From Desmodesmus armatus (taxonomy: Eukaryota; Chlorophyta; Chlorophyceae; Sphaeropleales; Scenedesmaceae), in assembly GCA_007449985.2 (NCBI GenBank), contig VIIQ02000571.1:248001-312000 (forward strand): a stretch of 64,000 nt of DNA, read 5' to 3'. The stretch's first letter is position 1, and every line of letters begins with the position of its first letter. The notes under the pieces are model-generated. The model was not told the origin of the DNA, ran no database searches, and saw only the letters and a list, made by a program, of their open reading frames with translations. The position numbers were made by a program, and so were the translations under genes. Below are positions 52,501 to 63,903 of the stretch, piece by piece.

Positions 52501-53881
52501 CCAGGCCCCAAGATTGCTAAAGCTGTCATGTAGTGCTTATCAACCGGAGAGCACTGCCCACCTGTAGCCCTCCTCCCTTCTCAAACATGGTCATCTTGGC
52601 AACGTCACCAAAGGCAGAGCACAGCATGTGGATGGTGTCCAGCGTGGGGCCCAGCGCAACCTGCTTGTTCAAAAAAAACCGCAGGCAAGCGTATCGCACA
52701 CGGCAAGCGGCAAGCGCGACTCTCAGTGCTGACACCTCCACAGGACGCGACTGCCCACCAAGGATACGATGACAGCAAGGCATGGCCATCTTGGTGGCTG
52801 ACTCATCATCAGCACCTGTGATCTGACCGAAGCACTGTGAGATTGCTTTCATGCAGTTTGCTGCCAACAACTCAACTGCAAGGTACCTGCTCAGCTGCTG
52901 CCTGTCCCGCTGCTTGCGCACTAGCTGCACCGTGCTATCAAGGGTACAGATTGCACTGTGCGCGATGCAGGCCGGCCAGCCAGAACACATACGTGTATGT
53001 TGTCCATGATGATCAAAATGACAGGGCTGGCACTGTGGTCACCCCCGCCGCCGCCACCACCGCCAGGCGCTCCAAAACTGCCGATCTCCTGCCGCGTCGA
53101 GTACTGTAGGTATACTGTCTTCTGCCGCACCTACGCAAGCCAGCACAGGGGCACATGACGCGCAACAAGGACTGGTCAAGGGGTGTGGGTAGAAGCTGGG
53201 CTGGCAGGCTAACACGACTTGCAGAGGGTTGTTGTGACCCCATGCACGGCTGTCATGTTGGGCGATGGTGCCTCCACAACAGCTGAGGCCTTGCGACAGC
53301 ACCAGGTCTCGCAATGAAACCAGAGAGCTAAAGCCAGCGAGTCTCTGAACAAGCATCAGCTCTGGCTGCCACCAGGATCCGTAGCTGCAGCACACAAAGT
53401 GTGCCATGCTTGAGTAGGGGTCAGTGGGCTACTGCAGGATACCTTCAGTGCGTATGCACTGCCAATGCACATAGTACCCCAGGGGGCAGCAGGCAGTCAC
53501 TGAACAATCACTGGGTACCTTGGGAGGGTCTGCGCTGCCCACAAAGCTGTAGATCATTTGCATGGCGTTGTTGACGGTCTCAAACTCCACAAAGGCCTGG
53601 TGCTTGATGGCGCCTGCATTCAGCCTGATGCGCACCACCCGGCCAAACGGCTTGCACAGCTGCATGATTTCCTGCTCCGTTGCATCTGGGGGCAAGTTTC
53701 GCACGTGAAGCACCTGTACCGGCCGACAATACCGACACGCAGTGTAAGAGGTAGGAGCAGATACCGTACACGGTAGGGGGCCGGCAGTGACGGGTAGTAC
53801 TGCTGTTGCTGCTGCTCTCCTCCTGCTGCACACCTTGCTTGGGGGCTGGTTGGCCCTGAAGTTGTCCCTGTTCATACTCAT
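49574..53881 (-). CDS. Polypyrimidine-tract-binding protein-like RNA-binding protein (RRMs)
   Basis: PTB-type proteins bind CU-rich RNA and regulate splicing, stability and translation. The start is MSMNRDNFRANQPPSK (53881). RRM1 follows: VLHVRNLPPDATEQEIMQLC, HQAFVEFETVNNAMQMI. Then comes the PTB linker VYLQYSTRQEI and a Gly run. RRM2 spans VILIIMDNIH, LDTIHMLCSAFGDVAKMTMF and ALVQFRDGAVAKEAQQLL. The joint SARSRDFTNPYLP, typical of plant PTBs, leads to RRM3: VLLVHIDDVEYTPTLDALHT, YGHVHKMTIFDKGG and ALVQYPDEATAEQAKDYLDG. The tail is Ala-, Gln-, then Pro/Gly/Tyr-rich (PPPPPMGYGG repeats), ending YSYPPYGY. About ten exons; joins were checked by GT..AG and frame. The RRM3 extension HWSSHRDLLIRNNTDRAWDY is clear. 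The acid-free low-complexity tail suggests phase-separating behaviour, which is inference. Confidence 0.88.
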
Positions 53882-54409
53882 CTTGAGCGCGTCTTTTTGA
53901 AAGCTGAAGGCAGTACAGAATGAAGCTGTCTGCAAACTGCAGAAAAGTGTACTGATGATCTGACGCTCCTTCGTTGGCGTTGTGCACGCCTCGGCCGCTT
54001 TCAGCCTCAGGTTTCCTCGATGGCAGTTCATGCAGCACACCTGCACTGTTGCGAGCACGCCTTGCTAGGCCCCAAAAACCTCGCAGCACAGCATGAGTTT
54101 GAAAGTTTGCCACTTGGAACAGCATAAGGCGTTGTTGAACATGTTTTCCCCTACCTGATGTTCTCACGTTTTCACTGATTGTGTCCTGCGTCTGTGTGAA
54201 TCACCACGATTACCAGCTGTCAAACCAGCATCTCCACACCACAACCTAGCACGCTCAACGCCTTGCAGTCCATCAGCCCTCCAAGGTCTCACACCAACTT
54301 TGATTGTGATAAGTTTGGTTGATCGCGCGGTAGTCTCAAAAGCTGTTGGGCAGCACACAAGCAGCAAACACACACCCCAGCAGCAGCACGTTCCAGACCT
54401 GCTGTCAAG
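53882..54409. promoter_or_regulatory. Divergent promoter region PTB / RAD51
   Basis: This 528-bp gap separates two start codons facing away from each other, so it must hold both promoters or one bidirectional one. No named element was recognised. Confidence 0.5.
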
Positions 54410-56499
54410 ATGGCTATGGAAGCTATGCATCCAGGGGATGCTATGCAGGGCCAGGACCAGATGGGGGGAATGGAGGAGATGGGGGGTCCAGCACCCCTCA
54501 CCGTGCTGCAGGTGCGCCACCGCTGCTGTGCAGTTGTTGCCCTGTTCACGAACATGCTCCGGGGTGCATGCCTCACCATCCATGCTTCTGCATCAATAAT
54601 CGGCTCAAGTGTCTGGTTGATGCTGCTGCTGCAGGCCCAAGGTGTGCCACAAGCGGACATCAAGAAGCTCATGGAGGGTGGCATCCACACGTTAGAGGCA
54701 CTGGCACATGCGCCCAAGAAGGAGCTGACAAACATCAAGGGCCTCAGTGAAGCCAAGGTGGAGAAGCTGCAGAAGGAGGGTGAGCAGAGCACTCCAAATC
54801 AGCCCCAAACGTTCACGCAGCAACAGGCACCCAGCACACAGTGCTGCACGCGGTGGTTTCCATGCCTGTGCAAGTTACCCCAGACACAGGCAACAGACAG
54901 GCCGCAACTGGATGAGTGTTGACCTCTGTGAACCTCTGTTTGCTGGTTTCCCCCCCTATTTTGTGCATGCAGCTTGGAAGCTTGTGCCCATGGGCTTCAC
55001 AACGGCAGCCATTGTTGCAGAGCAGCGGCAGGAGCTCATCAAGGTCACAACAGGCTGCAAAGAGCTGGATGACATCTTGGAAGGTACTACACACCCAGAC
55101 TCGTCTTGATAGCCAGCAGACAATAAGCTCTGAAGGGTGCAACCAGCGCAAACCATTGTCAAGTGCAGCAAGTGGTTCTGCTGCAAGCAAACTGTTCCTG
55201 TGGCCAAGCATGTCAGCCTGGCTGGCACATCCAGAATATGCTGTGGCCAAGCATGTCAGCCTGGCTGGCACATCCAGAATATGCTGTGGCCAAGCATGTC
55301 AGCCTGGCTGGCACATCCAGAATATGCTGCTATGGCAGTTCTTGCTATGGTTGTTCTTGTCCGTTTCTGTCTAACACTCCCTGCATAAGCTGCTTCCTGC
55401 CTGCAGGTGGCATTGAGACAGGCTCCATCACAGAGCTGTATGGGGAGTTCAGGAGCGGCAAGACGCAGCTGTGTCACACCCTCTGTGTGACGTGCCAGGT
55501 GAGCAGCTTTATAAACAGGCGGCATGCGGTTGCAGATTGGTTTTGAGTGTGCTGGCTGCGTATGTGCTGACGGTGACTAAACTGCATCATGTAGGTATGC
55601 TTGCATTTGCCCGCTGATGCATAGACCATGCGATGCATCAGCAATCACACGGCATGCAAGCAGCAGTGCTGTGGGGCCGGCAAATCTGACCTGCTGCATG
55701 CCCTGTTTCTGTGCCTCCCTTTGCAGCTACCCATTGACATGGGTGGTGCTGAGGGCAAGGCTCTGTACATCGACACAGAGGGAACATTCAGGCCACAGCG
55801 ACTGGCGCAGATAGCGGAAAGGTGTGAAACACTTCCTGCCTCGCACACTATTGCTGGGGCTGTGTTGACATGCTGAAGATACATACAGTGTGTTTCATCA
55901 CTCCCGCAAGCATTGTCCAACCTCAGCTGTATGTTGGGTCGGCCTTACAAGTGCATGTACCGGCATATGCACACACAACAGCAGACCTACCGGCATATGG
56001 ACACACAACAGCAGACCGTTCATTGCCAGGGCCACCATCATGTTTCACTCAGTGTGGTTGTGGTTTTGAGGGTTCCTTGCTGCTGCGGTTTCCTTGCTGC
56101 AGGTACCAGCTGAGTGTGAATGACGTGCTGGACAACGTGGCCTACGCGCGCGCTCACAACACAGAGCACCAGTTTGAGCTGCTGAAGACGGCAGCAGGCA
56201 TGATGTCAGACAGCCGCTTTGCGCTGGTCGTGGTGGACAGTGCCACAGCCCTGTACCGCAGCGAGTTCAACGGGCGCGGGGAGCTGGCAGCCAGGCAGAT
56301 CCAGCTGGGGCGCTTCCTGCGGGCGCTGCAGAAGCTGGCGGACGAGTTTGGTGTAGCTGTCATCATCACCAACCAGGTGGGGGCTATGTATGACCCCTAC
56401 GGTGTCTTATGCACCTGGGGGCACGGTGGGGACGTGGCAATTGCGGCGCAGTCACACATGTTTTCCCCCTTAACCAGCGCGGTGTGCCTGGCACTCCGC

Positions 56500-56564
<65 letters not shown>

Positions 56565-57102
56565 CTCTCTCTGTGTCTCTGTCTGGGGGCCATGTGCTGA
56601 TGACACCTGAGGTTTTAGGCAGGGCCGTCAGGCCTGCTTGTATATGGCAGGGCTGTGTGCTGATGTGCCTGGGATGGAGCCTGCTTGTGTTGCGCGGCCT
56701 GTTTGGTACGGATGGCAGCAGGACAATTCGTGCCGCAACATGTGGTTCCGGAACCTGAATATGAGCCTTGAGCCTTGTCATCTCCATGGGGCAAGGATGC
56801 AGGGCGCAACTGCATGTCGCAGCTGATCACACTGTGGTTGTCTTGCTCATGAGGCCACCCACCTGCTTGATGCTGTGCTGCAGGTTGTGGCGGCAAACCT
56901 GGACGGCGGCTCCATGTTTGCAGGCCCCTCAGTGAAGCCCATCGGAGGCAACATCATGGCACACGCCACCACCACACGCCTGTGGGTCAAGAAGGGACGC
57001 GGCGAGAACCGCGTGGTCAAGGTGGTGGCTTCTCCCTCGCTACCTGAGAGGGAGGCCACCTTTGGCATCGGTGCAGAGGGTGTCACGGACGCAAAGGACT
57101 GA
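54410..57102 (+). CDS. RAD51: RAD51 recombinase
   Basis: Seven exons (54410-54511, 54635-54779, 54973-55083, 55407-55498, 55727-55821, 56103-56376, 56884-57102) give 345 residues, close to the usual 340. RAD51 forms filaments on single-stranded DNA and drives strand exchange in double-strand-break repair and meiosis. The N-terminal helix-hairpin-helix domain reads [20 protein letters not shown] and [18 protein letters not shown]; the linker [10 protein letters not shown] follows. Walker A is GEFRSGKTQ (the usual Thr is Ser here), Walker [21 protein letters not shown], and then loop and C-terminal motifs [50 protein letters not shown] and [14 protein letters not shown]. The last exon ends [10 protein letters not shown], the normal RAD51 end. 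The initiating ATG opens a Met/Gly-rich leader. A TGTAA signal lies at 57649. Confidence 0.96.
55200..55328 (+). repeat. Three exact 43-bp tandem repeats in RAD51 intron 3
   Basis: The 43-bp unit beginning GTGGCCAAGCATGTCAGCC and ending CCAGAATATGCT occurs three times without change. Identity between copies implies recent expansion. Each unit ends near a pyrimidine-poor stretch and carries no obvious splice site. Confidence 0.9.
55962..56021 (+). repeat. Two-copy 30-bp repeat in RAD51 intron 5
   Basis: CCGGCATATG-ACACACAACA followed by GCAGACC occurs twice in succession with one base changed (C or G after CATATG). Confidence 0.75.
56504..56558 (+). repeat. (CT)n microsatellite in RAD51 intron 6
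   Basis: About 27 uninterrupted CT units, followed by GTGTGTCTCT variants, inside the last intron. This is a pyrimidine tract of the type bound by PTB proteins, one of which is encoded next door; the link is only suggestive. Confidence 0.9.
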
Positions 57103-58031
57103 GCTGACTGGTTTCCAGCAGGAATCTCAAAATTCTGACGGAAGCTGCTGGGTCACACTGCACACACCCTGAAGGCGGCTGCAGCAGCTCCCACGGCCGC
57201 TCAGTGGTGTCAGCTAGGCACGGTGGCATCAGGGTTTTGCAGAGATTCGCAGCTCCTGGGACTACCTGTTCTGTGGATCTGTCGGCCTGCAGCTTCACCA
57301 CATCTGTACACTTTGTTTTGGTCTTTTTGTTTGCACACATTGTGATCTTTTGTACATAGTTGCTGATCACACATGAGCGTACTGAAATAGACAATGCAGC
57401 CGCTGCAGTGCGGCACTGAGGGTGCATTGATTGCTGGTCTGCCTTTGGCCTGTGCGTCCTTGCTGTTTTTGCAAAGTAGCTCCGCCGCATGTGTCTTGGT
57501 CACTGGGCGCATGTTGGCTTTGCAAAATCGGGTGCTCACAAGCACAGACCTGGGTGCTTGCTCTGCTAAGAGACATATGATTTGCACTTTGTCTGCATGC
57601 TGAACTTGGCACAGGTGCCTGCCTGGTATCAGGCGCTCCCTGCTAGTGTGTAACAGCACCCATGGCTGAAAACACAAAGAAATCATCTGGCCACAGTGCT
57701 TCCCATGTGCACATGGCCCCTGCCAGTCTTTCTGGCAACAATCCCCACAGTACACCCGGATCACTTGCCTCGCGACCTTGCTTGACCAAGGTGGAGCCAT
57801 AGAGAGAGCACCCACATCAGATGATCAGCTACCAACAGCAACGCGAGCAGCGGCAACACTCATGTGCATGATGCAAAACTTGACTGCGTCACTGGCAATA
57901 CTCAAGTGCACATGTTGCATGATGGAACCAACGCCAAGCTAAATCAACCGCCTCCCAGGGTTCAAGTGCCCACATGGTCATACCATGCCACTGCATGCAC
58001 AGCTTGCATTGGCGGCTGAGTCAGCCTCAAT
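57103..58031. other. Convergent 3' region RAD51 / GH5-like gene
   Basis: This stretch holds both 3' UTRs. A TGTAA at 57649-57653 on the plus strand is the first such motif after the RAD51 stop and a likely poly(A) signal. Open frames here show no recognisable motif. Confidence 0.45.
57649..57653 (+). terminator. Putative RAD51 poly(A) signal
   Basis: First TGTAA downstream of the RAD51 stop codon, giving a 3' UTR of about 550 bases, normal for chlorophytes. Confidence 0.4.
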
Positions 58032-61000
58032 TCAAACATCCCCCGCCTGCAGCTCCCGCACAGCAAAGAGCTCGCCATCTTCACCATCTCCGCCGTCAGC
58101 GGCATACACAAACGTCATCAGGGCCCCTCGGCTGTCTTTGGTGGCTCTGTGCTTGCCGCTCTTGTCACTCTTGGCTGTAGCACTTGCTGCACTAGCGCCA
58201 TCAGTTGGAGCCTTGCTGCCAGCGCCTGCACAGGGTTGAACACATGATTTTGTGAGGACCCAGGCAGCCTTGCTGAGGGCTGTACATGTGGTCATGCTGC
58301 CGCAACAAGTGAGTGCTGGGCATGGGAAGACATTGCTGCACTAATTCACACGAGTGCTGACTGCGTTGGGGCCCTGACAAGCTGATAGCCGCTGCCAAGC
58401 TGCAGCATTCCATTCCTGAATGGTTTCAATCCACCAGGCATGGAAGGCACGAGTTCAATCACTGGCAGCAGCATATCAACATGTCATATGATGTGGGTAC
58501 TGTGATGCTGCACATAAACCCTATTCAGCACGACAAGGCCCTTGCTTCAGACTGAGTGTCTGCCGGGTTCTGTGATGGCCTCACCCTGCGGTTTTGGCGA
58601 TGGCTGCGTGGTGGGTGGGGTGGTGACATCCCAATGATACCAGTTGCCCGTGGCGATGTCCTCTGCTGCACCGCCCGATTGCTTGCTCAGCACAAAGTCT
58701 GCAAACAGCATCAGGTCGCGGCCTAAGCCTTCTGGATCCTGCAGGATAGAGCCTGGCAGCTGCTGCTGCATCACGGCCACTGGGAACCTCAGGCATTTGC
58801 CCTCTGACACACAGAAGCCTTTGTGGCTCATCTGGTAGAAGGAGGTGTCGAGCACCTTGATCGGAACCGCCGCATCGGCAGGCACTTCCACGTCTGACAG
58901 CGCTGGGGTGGCCATGGCTGCCGCAGGGCCTGGGGATGCTGCTGTGGCTGCTGGATCCAACAAACTGCTTGAAGTTTGTGCGCTCAAGGTCCGAGGTGAC
59001 AAGATGATCTGGTTGCGGTAGGGCTTGGTCACCAGGGCCTTGAACAGTGGGGTGGGGTCTGCAATATGCACAGACAGACACATGTGACATGTCACACCCG
59101 CACAGTCGACGCCTTGCAACCAACTGGGCCTATGCCAGCCACTCAGTAAGTCACCATCAATAAGGTATGCAGGGGCTCACATCACTGCAGCAGCAATAAC
59201 GTGGTGGCAACAATGTGCTCTGATGTCATGCAAGGGCACAGAATGTGACCCTACAACTGCCAAAGGATTGCACTGCATTTCACTGCCTCAGGCAGTGCCT
59301 CAGGCGCACCTGGTGAGCCCAGCCGCAGCAGCTCTGGGTCTGTTGAGAAGCCACTGCCCCACTGGGCCTGGCTGGAGCCTGCTGGCCCCTGCTGCTGAGG
59401 GCCCTGCAGGATGAACAGTGCTGCACCAGGCCTCACCCGGTCGACTGCATCCATGGTGGCGAGGTACGTCTCTTGGAGGCCTGCAACAGCAGCACACACA
59501 GCACGCCATCATGACATGAGGCCTGTTGCCAACATGCCGCAGATGCTGCAGTCAGACGTGAGAGCGCACAAGAGTGCGAAGTGTCACAGTGTCACAGGCG
59601 TTGCGAGTTGACTGGTGGTTTCGAGGCGTGGAGACGGAGTGTGTAAGACTGTGGTGCACTTGCCACACCCACTGCACTTCACTCTGCGGCACGTGGCATG
59701 GTAACACAACTTGATAGTATCTGGTGTGGAGGTGGCAGACTCAGCAAGTTGGGTGCATACGGGGGTTGCTTCACTGCCACGCTGAGGGCTGCAAATGCCA
59801 AGGCTCAGGCAGCATACTGTGACCAAACTGGTTGCAGCCGGCATGAAAGAGGCAAGCCAGCTGCTGTATTTCACTGTGCCGCACTGCGGCATATGTCAGC
59901 AACACACAGAAAAGTACTGCGGAGCATTGCTCAAACCACACGCGGCGGAGCATTGTTTAATCCACATGCGCATAGAAGACGGGGCACGAGTGGGCTCACC
60001 TGCTACCTTCTGGCCATCGGCCCCTTTCTTTGACTCCCATTGCTGTGCGCCCGCGTCATGTGCCAGCTGCAGCAATACTCGGCCCTTCAACGATGATTCA
60101 AATGCTGGCAGGGCCACAGCCGACCTCCAGAGCCCTGCCCAAGCATCAGCTACTCCCACAGTGTTCTGTATGCCGCCGTTCCCGCCAACACTGCTGCTGC
60201 CGCTGCTGATCACCACGTACAGTCCGTTGGCAATGAACCACTGCATGCCCCATAAGTAGCGGTCGAGGGTCGTGGTGTTGGGCAGTATCGTGCGGCAGGC
60301 ATCTGCTGCGCCCCCTTCCTTGCTGTGCTGTGTCAGGCCTGTAAGCCCTGCCTGCAGACTGCTGCTGCTGATGCTGCTGCCGCGACCGTCTACAGGCTGG
60401 CCAGTGGAGGCTCCCGGTCCACCAACCAGCCCGGACGCCCAAGACAGCTGCTTGCATTGCTCCCTGCTGCTTCCCTGTGCTGTCCGAGTACTACTGTTGG
60501 TTGCATCCCGCAGGTCCGAGAAACAGAAGGGCAGGTAAACTGCATTGTAGCCCTGCTGGCGCAGCAGGTACGCAGCGTTGACCAGCGCCCTGCTGGTGCT
60601 GCTGTTGGCTGTGCCCTCTGGTCGGCTGATGTGGACAAAGCTGCTGAACGGCTCACTGCACACCAACACAGGATTGCATACACAACTCGCATGCGCCCAC
60701 AAAACCAAGTTGTGTGTGTTGGACACACACTTTGCTAGCCTGAGTTGGGTCGAGCAAGCTTCTTGAATGGGTGTGGCAGATGCATCTGCTGTGCAGGGTC
60801 TGCATTCAGTGCGTGCTGATTGTCATCTGATATCGTGGGTGGCTTGTCCTGCATGGAGTACGCTTTGAAGTCACAGCTTGCCAAGTGAGCTAAGGTGAGT
60901 AGCTTGATACATTTCAATTACCTTGCGGGGCCACCCCACACAGCTGCCTTGATGTGGATGCCAGAGCTGTCAGTGCTGCTGACAATCGCCCCATCCACCA

Positions 61001-61233
61001 GCTTGATGGGGCTGGGAGGCTGCCCTTTGGGAGGATCACCTGCAGGTTTAATTGACCGAGCTCTTCAGCGTTCTGCCAAGTGCTGGCAACTGCAGATGCC
61101 ACTGGCGGTACTCACTGTACTGCAGGCCTTGACTGCCTCCAGCAGCAGCAACAGCAGCAGCGGCTGAGCAGGATAACCACACCACAACAAGTGCGTGCAT
61201 CAGGGCAGTAGCCCTTCTTTTTAAGGCGTGCAT
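58032..61233 (-). CDS. Secreted GH5-like (cellulase-family) protein, probably without catalysis
   Basis: The start at 61233 gives a signal peptide (KRRATALMHALVVVWLSCSA). Exons then join in frame: SPIKLVDGAIVSSTDSSGIH, KAAVWGGPASEPFSSFVHIS, YLLRQQGYNAVYLPFCFSDL, DRYLWGMQWFIANGLYVVIS, FESSLKGRVLLQLAHDAGAQ, LQETYLATMDAVDRVRPGAA, NQIILSPRTLSAQTS and GKCLRFPVAVMQQQLPG, to NWYHWDVTTPP and a last exon ending VRELQAGDV. The order matches GH5 barrels (N-terminal GIRIP-like strand, helper strand before the acid/base Glu, a substrate-site SPH strand, a nucleophile strand and a final Trp strand). Where GH5 has NEP the sequence has HDA (VLLQLAHDAG). Where the GE(F/W)G nucleophile block should be it has MQQQ. 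Family assignment rests on layout and is moderately sure; loss of activity is inferred. Gly/Ser/Thr-rich inserts are long. Confidence 0.65.
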
Positions 61234-61364
61234 ATCGCTACTGGTCCTATCATCGTGGCAGATGCAGTTGTGGCTTCAGCTGTGGTTGAAAACTTGCATC
61301 ATCACGTCTTCACAATATTGACATTCTCATGATAGGTTTTTATGTCCCTGGAATCACTGGAGCA

Positions 61365-61863
61365 CTACATGATTGAAATAGGTGGGTGACTAATCCTGCT
61401 GTCCTGGCAAACAGCGTTTATCGGGCAGCAAACCCTGCTTAACGGTGCATCAGCACCAGGATTATGATTCCACTTAATATAGGGCCGCTGGATGTTCCAT
61501 GGGCCTTGTTTGCAGCGAAACTCCTGACACAGATCACCGGCATACTTTCCCAAACTGGACGGCAGGAGACTCCTGGAGTGGCCAAAGAACCAGGAGAAGC
61601 AGCTGGGATTCAGAAATTGCAAAAGCCTTTAATATACCGACTGGTTTCGTCCCACACTTGAAACTCTATGGACTGGGTCTCATCAGTTGTGTTTACAGCT
61701 TTACAGAAGCTGGTGCTTTCGAAACCCTCTGACATAATACTTCGATATATTCCTCAAGGGCTGTGTTGTGCTGCCTTGCTTCGTAACCAACATCCTGCTC
61801 CTGCTGCATCTCTTCGTCCGAGCTCGCTCTCTTGACGCCCCTGCTTGACGTGCCTGGCGTCAT
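61365..61863 (-). CDS. Hypothetical protein with two ultra-short introns (143 residues)
   Basis: Exons 61863-61705, 61672-61638 and 61602-61365 join in frame when a 32-nt and a 35-nt GT..AG segment are removed; both have a CTGA motif before the acceptor. The peptide starts [20 protein letters not shown] and passes RQHNTALEEYIEVLCQRVSK, SIEFQVWDETSR and GKYAGDLCQEFRCKQGPWNI. It continues RPYIKWNHNPGADAPL and ends SHPPISIM. An acidic/charged start and Cys-rich end are visible; no family is recognised. Its ATG and the ArfGAP ATG overlap in the palindrome CATG on opposite strands, which is odd for two translated genes, so the true start may be elsewhere. A second ATG (MSEGFESTSF, in the frame of exon 2) is an alternative start with only the 35-nt intron. 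A decaying gene is the main alternative. Confidence 0.35.
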
Positions 61864-63903
61864 GGCAGAGCCTTTGGACCGTGATACATTGTTCAAGAAG
61901 CTCAGGTCTAAGCCTGAGAACAAGGTAGCTGCATGAATGCCCCCTCAACATCGCCCCACTTCTGCCTTCCGAGCTTGTGGGCAAATGAGCGGCTGTCTGT
62001 GTGCAGGTCTGCTTTGACTGTCCTGCCAAGAACCCCACTTGGGCATCTGTGCCCTATGGGGTGTACATATGCCTTGCCTGTGCAGGCATCCACCGCAGCC
62101 TGGGTGTACATATCAGCTTCGTCAGGTACGTGGCGATGGCTGCCGGCAATGCTCCTGCCAGGGTTGAAGGGTCTCAACAGCTGCACAGACGTGACGTTGT
62201 GTGTTGTTCACTGCAGGTCCACCACCCTGGACACCTGGACAGAGGAGCAGCTGCGGGTGAGCAGTAGGCGTTGTTGCCCAGCACATACACCCCTGCTTCT
62301 ACTGCTGCGGGCGTGCAGCAACACTCATGGCATGCATCGTTTATGCGATACTGATACCTTCTTGGTTGTCTTGCAGTTGATGGCAGTTGGTGGCAACCAC
62401 AAAGCCCGCCAGTTCTTCAAGCAGCACGGCTGGGATGAGCTAGGGTCAGACAAGATCGAGGGCAAGGTAACTGTGCTGGCGCTAGTCACTCCCGCCCTGC
62501 TTGGTGGCACGCCACACAGCATGTGACATGCTGTCATCAACCACGTCTTGCTAGCTGCAGTCTGGCAGTAATTGCCAAACTGCCGGTCCTGTCTGGCAAA
62601 TACGAACCAGGAAGCAGCAACTGGCCAAGTTTTGCTGTGCTGTGCTGTGTCTTGCATCCTGCTTGGGAGCCATGCACTGGTAGTCATCTTGTCCCTTGCT
62701 GTCTAATGCTGCAGTACACATCTCGTGCAGCTCAGCTGTACCGCCAGCAGCTGGAGAAGGAGGCTGTCAAGTACAGGTGGGCGACAGAGGATGATCTCGT
62801 GCTGGGGTGTGCAGACACACTTGATGTTTCGGTTGTGGGCATCCTGTGCGCATGCCATGCAGATTGGTAGAATGCATGTGTTGCTTCTCATGATAGGATG
62901 CACTATGTCATGATGGCATGCACTGCTCAACACATGTGTGTGCTGACCGCTTGTTGCACATGCAGTCCGGCAGTTCCCGCAGATTCAGCTGGCAGCAGCG
63001 CCAGCGACCTGACAGCAGCAGGAGCCGCAGGCGGCAGTGCCCTGAGACCAGCTGTTGCTAGCAAGCCAGGTGAGCTAGAACCCAGGACAGCTGTGGCGCA
63101 GGCAATTGGGATGGCAGCTGTTCAGGACAACTGTGCATGTCGGGGTTTGAATCGTTCCAACAGCACTCTAATGCGTCACCAGCTGTTGGTGGCCACTCAC
63201 CAATAGCAGCAGCAGGCTATGCGTGGGAGCTCTTGGCTTGCCTGCTCATAATGGCAGACGTTGTTGCGCTGTCGTTGCACTCTCCAAGAAGATGGTGTCT
63301 TAGCAGTGCTGTTCACCAGCAGCATGCATTATGTTGAGCTGGTCACACCCTAGTCACACAATCCTGGGGTTGACGGTGCCTGGTCTTTCGTCGCCTGCAG
63401 CCTCGCGCTTGGTGCAGCCGCGCAAGACAAGTGGCAAGCTGGGTGGTGGCCTAGGTGTGAAGAAGCTCGAAACCAAGGTGGATGAAACACTGTTCGAGCA
63501 GGCCCCAGCTGCACCAGAGCCCCCCAAGCCAGCAGCACCCTCACCAGAGGCAGCAGCGGCTGACACATCCGCGCAGACCGGCAGCACCAGCAGCAGCTCA
63601 CGCTTTGCGTACGACTCCCTCACGGCTGCTGCGCCGAGCGCAGGAGGCAGCAGCGGGGGTGCAGCAGGCGGCAGCGCAGCAGCTGCGCGCGGTAAGGACG
63701 GGCACTTGACGCTAGGCCTAAGCAATGACGACTTCTTCAAGGACCCTCTGAGCAACAGGGGTCTTGCAGGCAGCAGGCCAGGCAGTGGGCAGTACGGGGG
63801 CTACGGGGGCGGCATGGCAGGGGGTGCGGCAGCTGGCAGGGCAGAGGCGGAGCCGATCGCACAGAAGAAGTTTGGCAATGCCAAGGCCATCTCATCCAAG
63901 TAG
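61862..63903 (+). CDS. ADP-ribosylation factor GTPase-activating protein (ArfGAP2/3 type)
   Basis: Seven exons (61862-61924, 62007-62125, 62217-62256, 62377-62466, 62715-62776, 62966-63069, 63401-63903) give 326 residues. ArfGAPs stimulate GTP hydrolysis on Arf and control COPI coat dynamics at the Golgi. The N-terminal zinc finger is complete: [20 protein letters not shown] and [14 protein letters not shown] (Cx2C, 16 residues, Cx2C), with the catalytic arginine in HRSLG. Then [30 protein letters not shown], and helices [17 protein letters not shown]. The C-terminal half is low complexity but contains [20 protein letters not shown], typical of ArfGAP2/3 and plant AGD8-10, and ends [14 protein letters not shown]. 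Start ATG 61862 gives [20 protein letters not shown], a normal family start. Confidence 0.93.

Noticed and set aside
56409..56600. Leu/Ser repeat frame over the CT tract
   Set aside because: Simple translation of the (CT)n microsatellite within a RAD51 intron.
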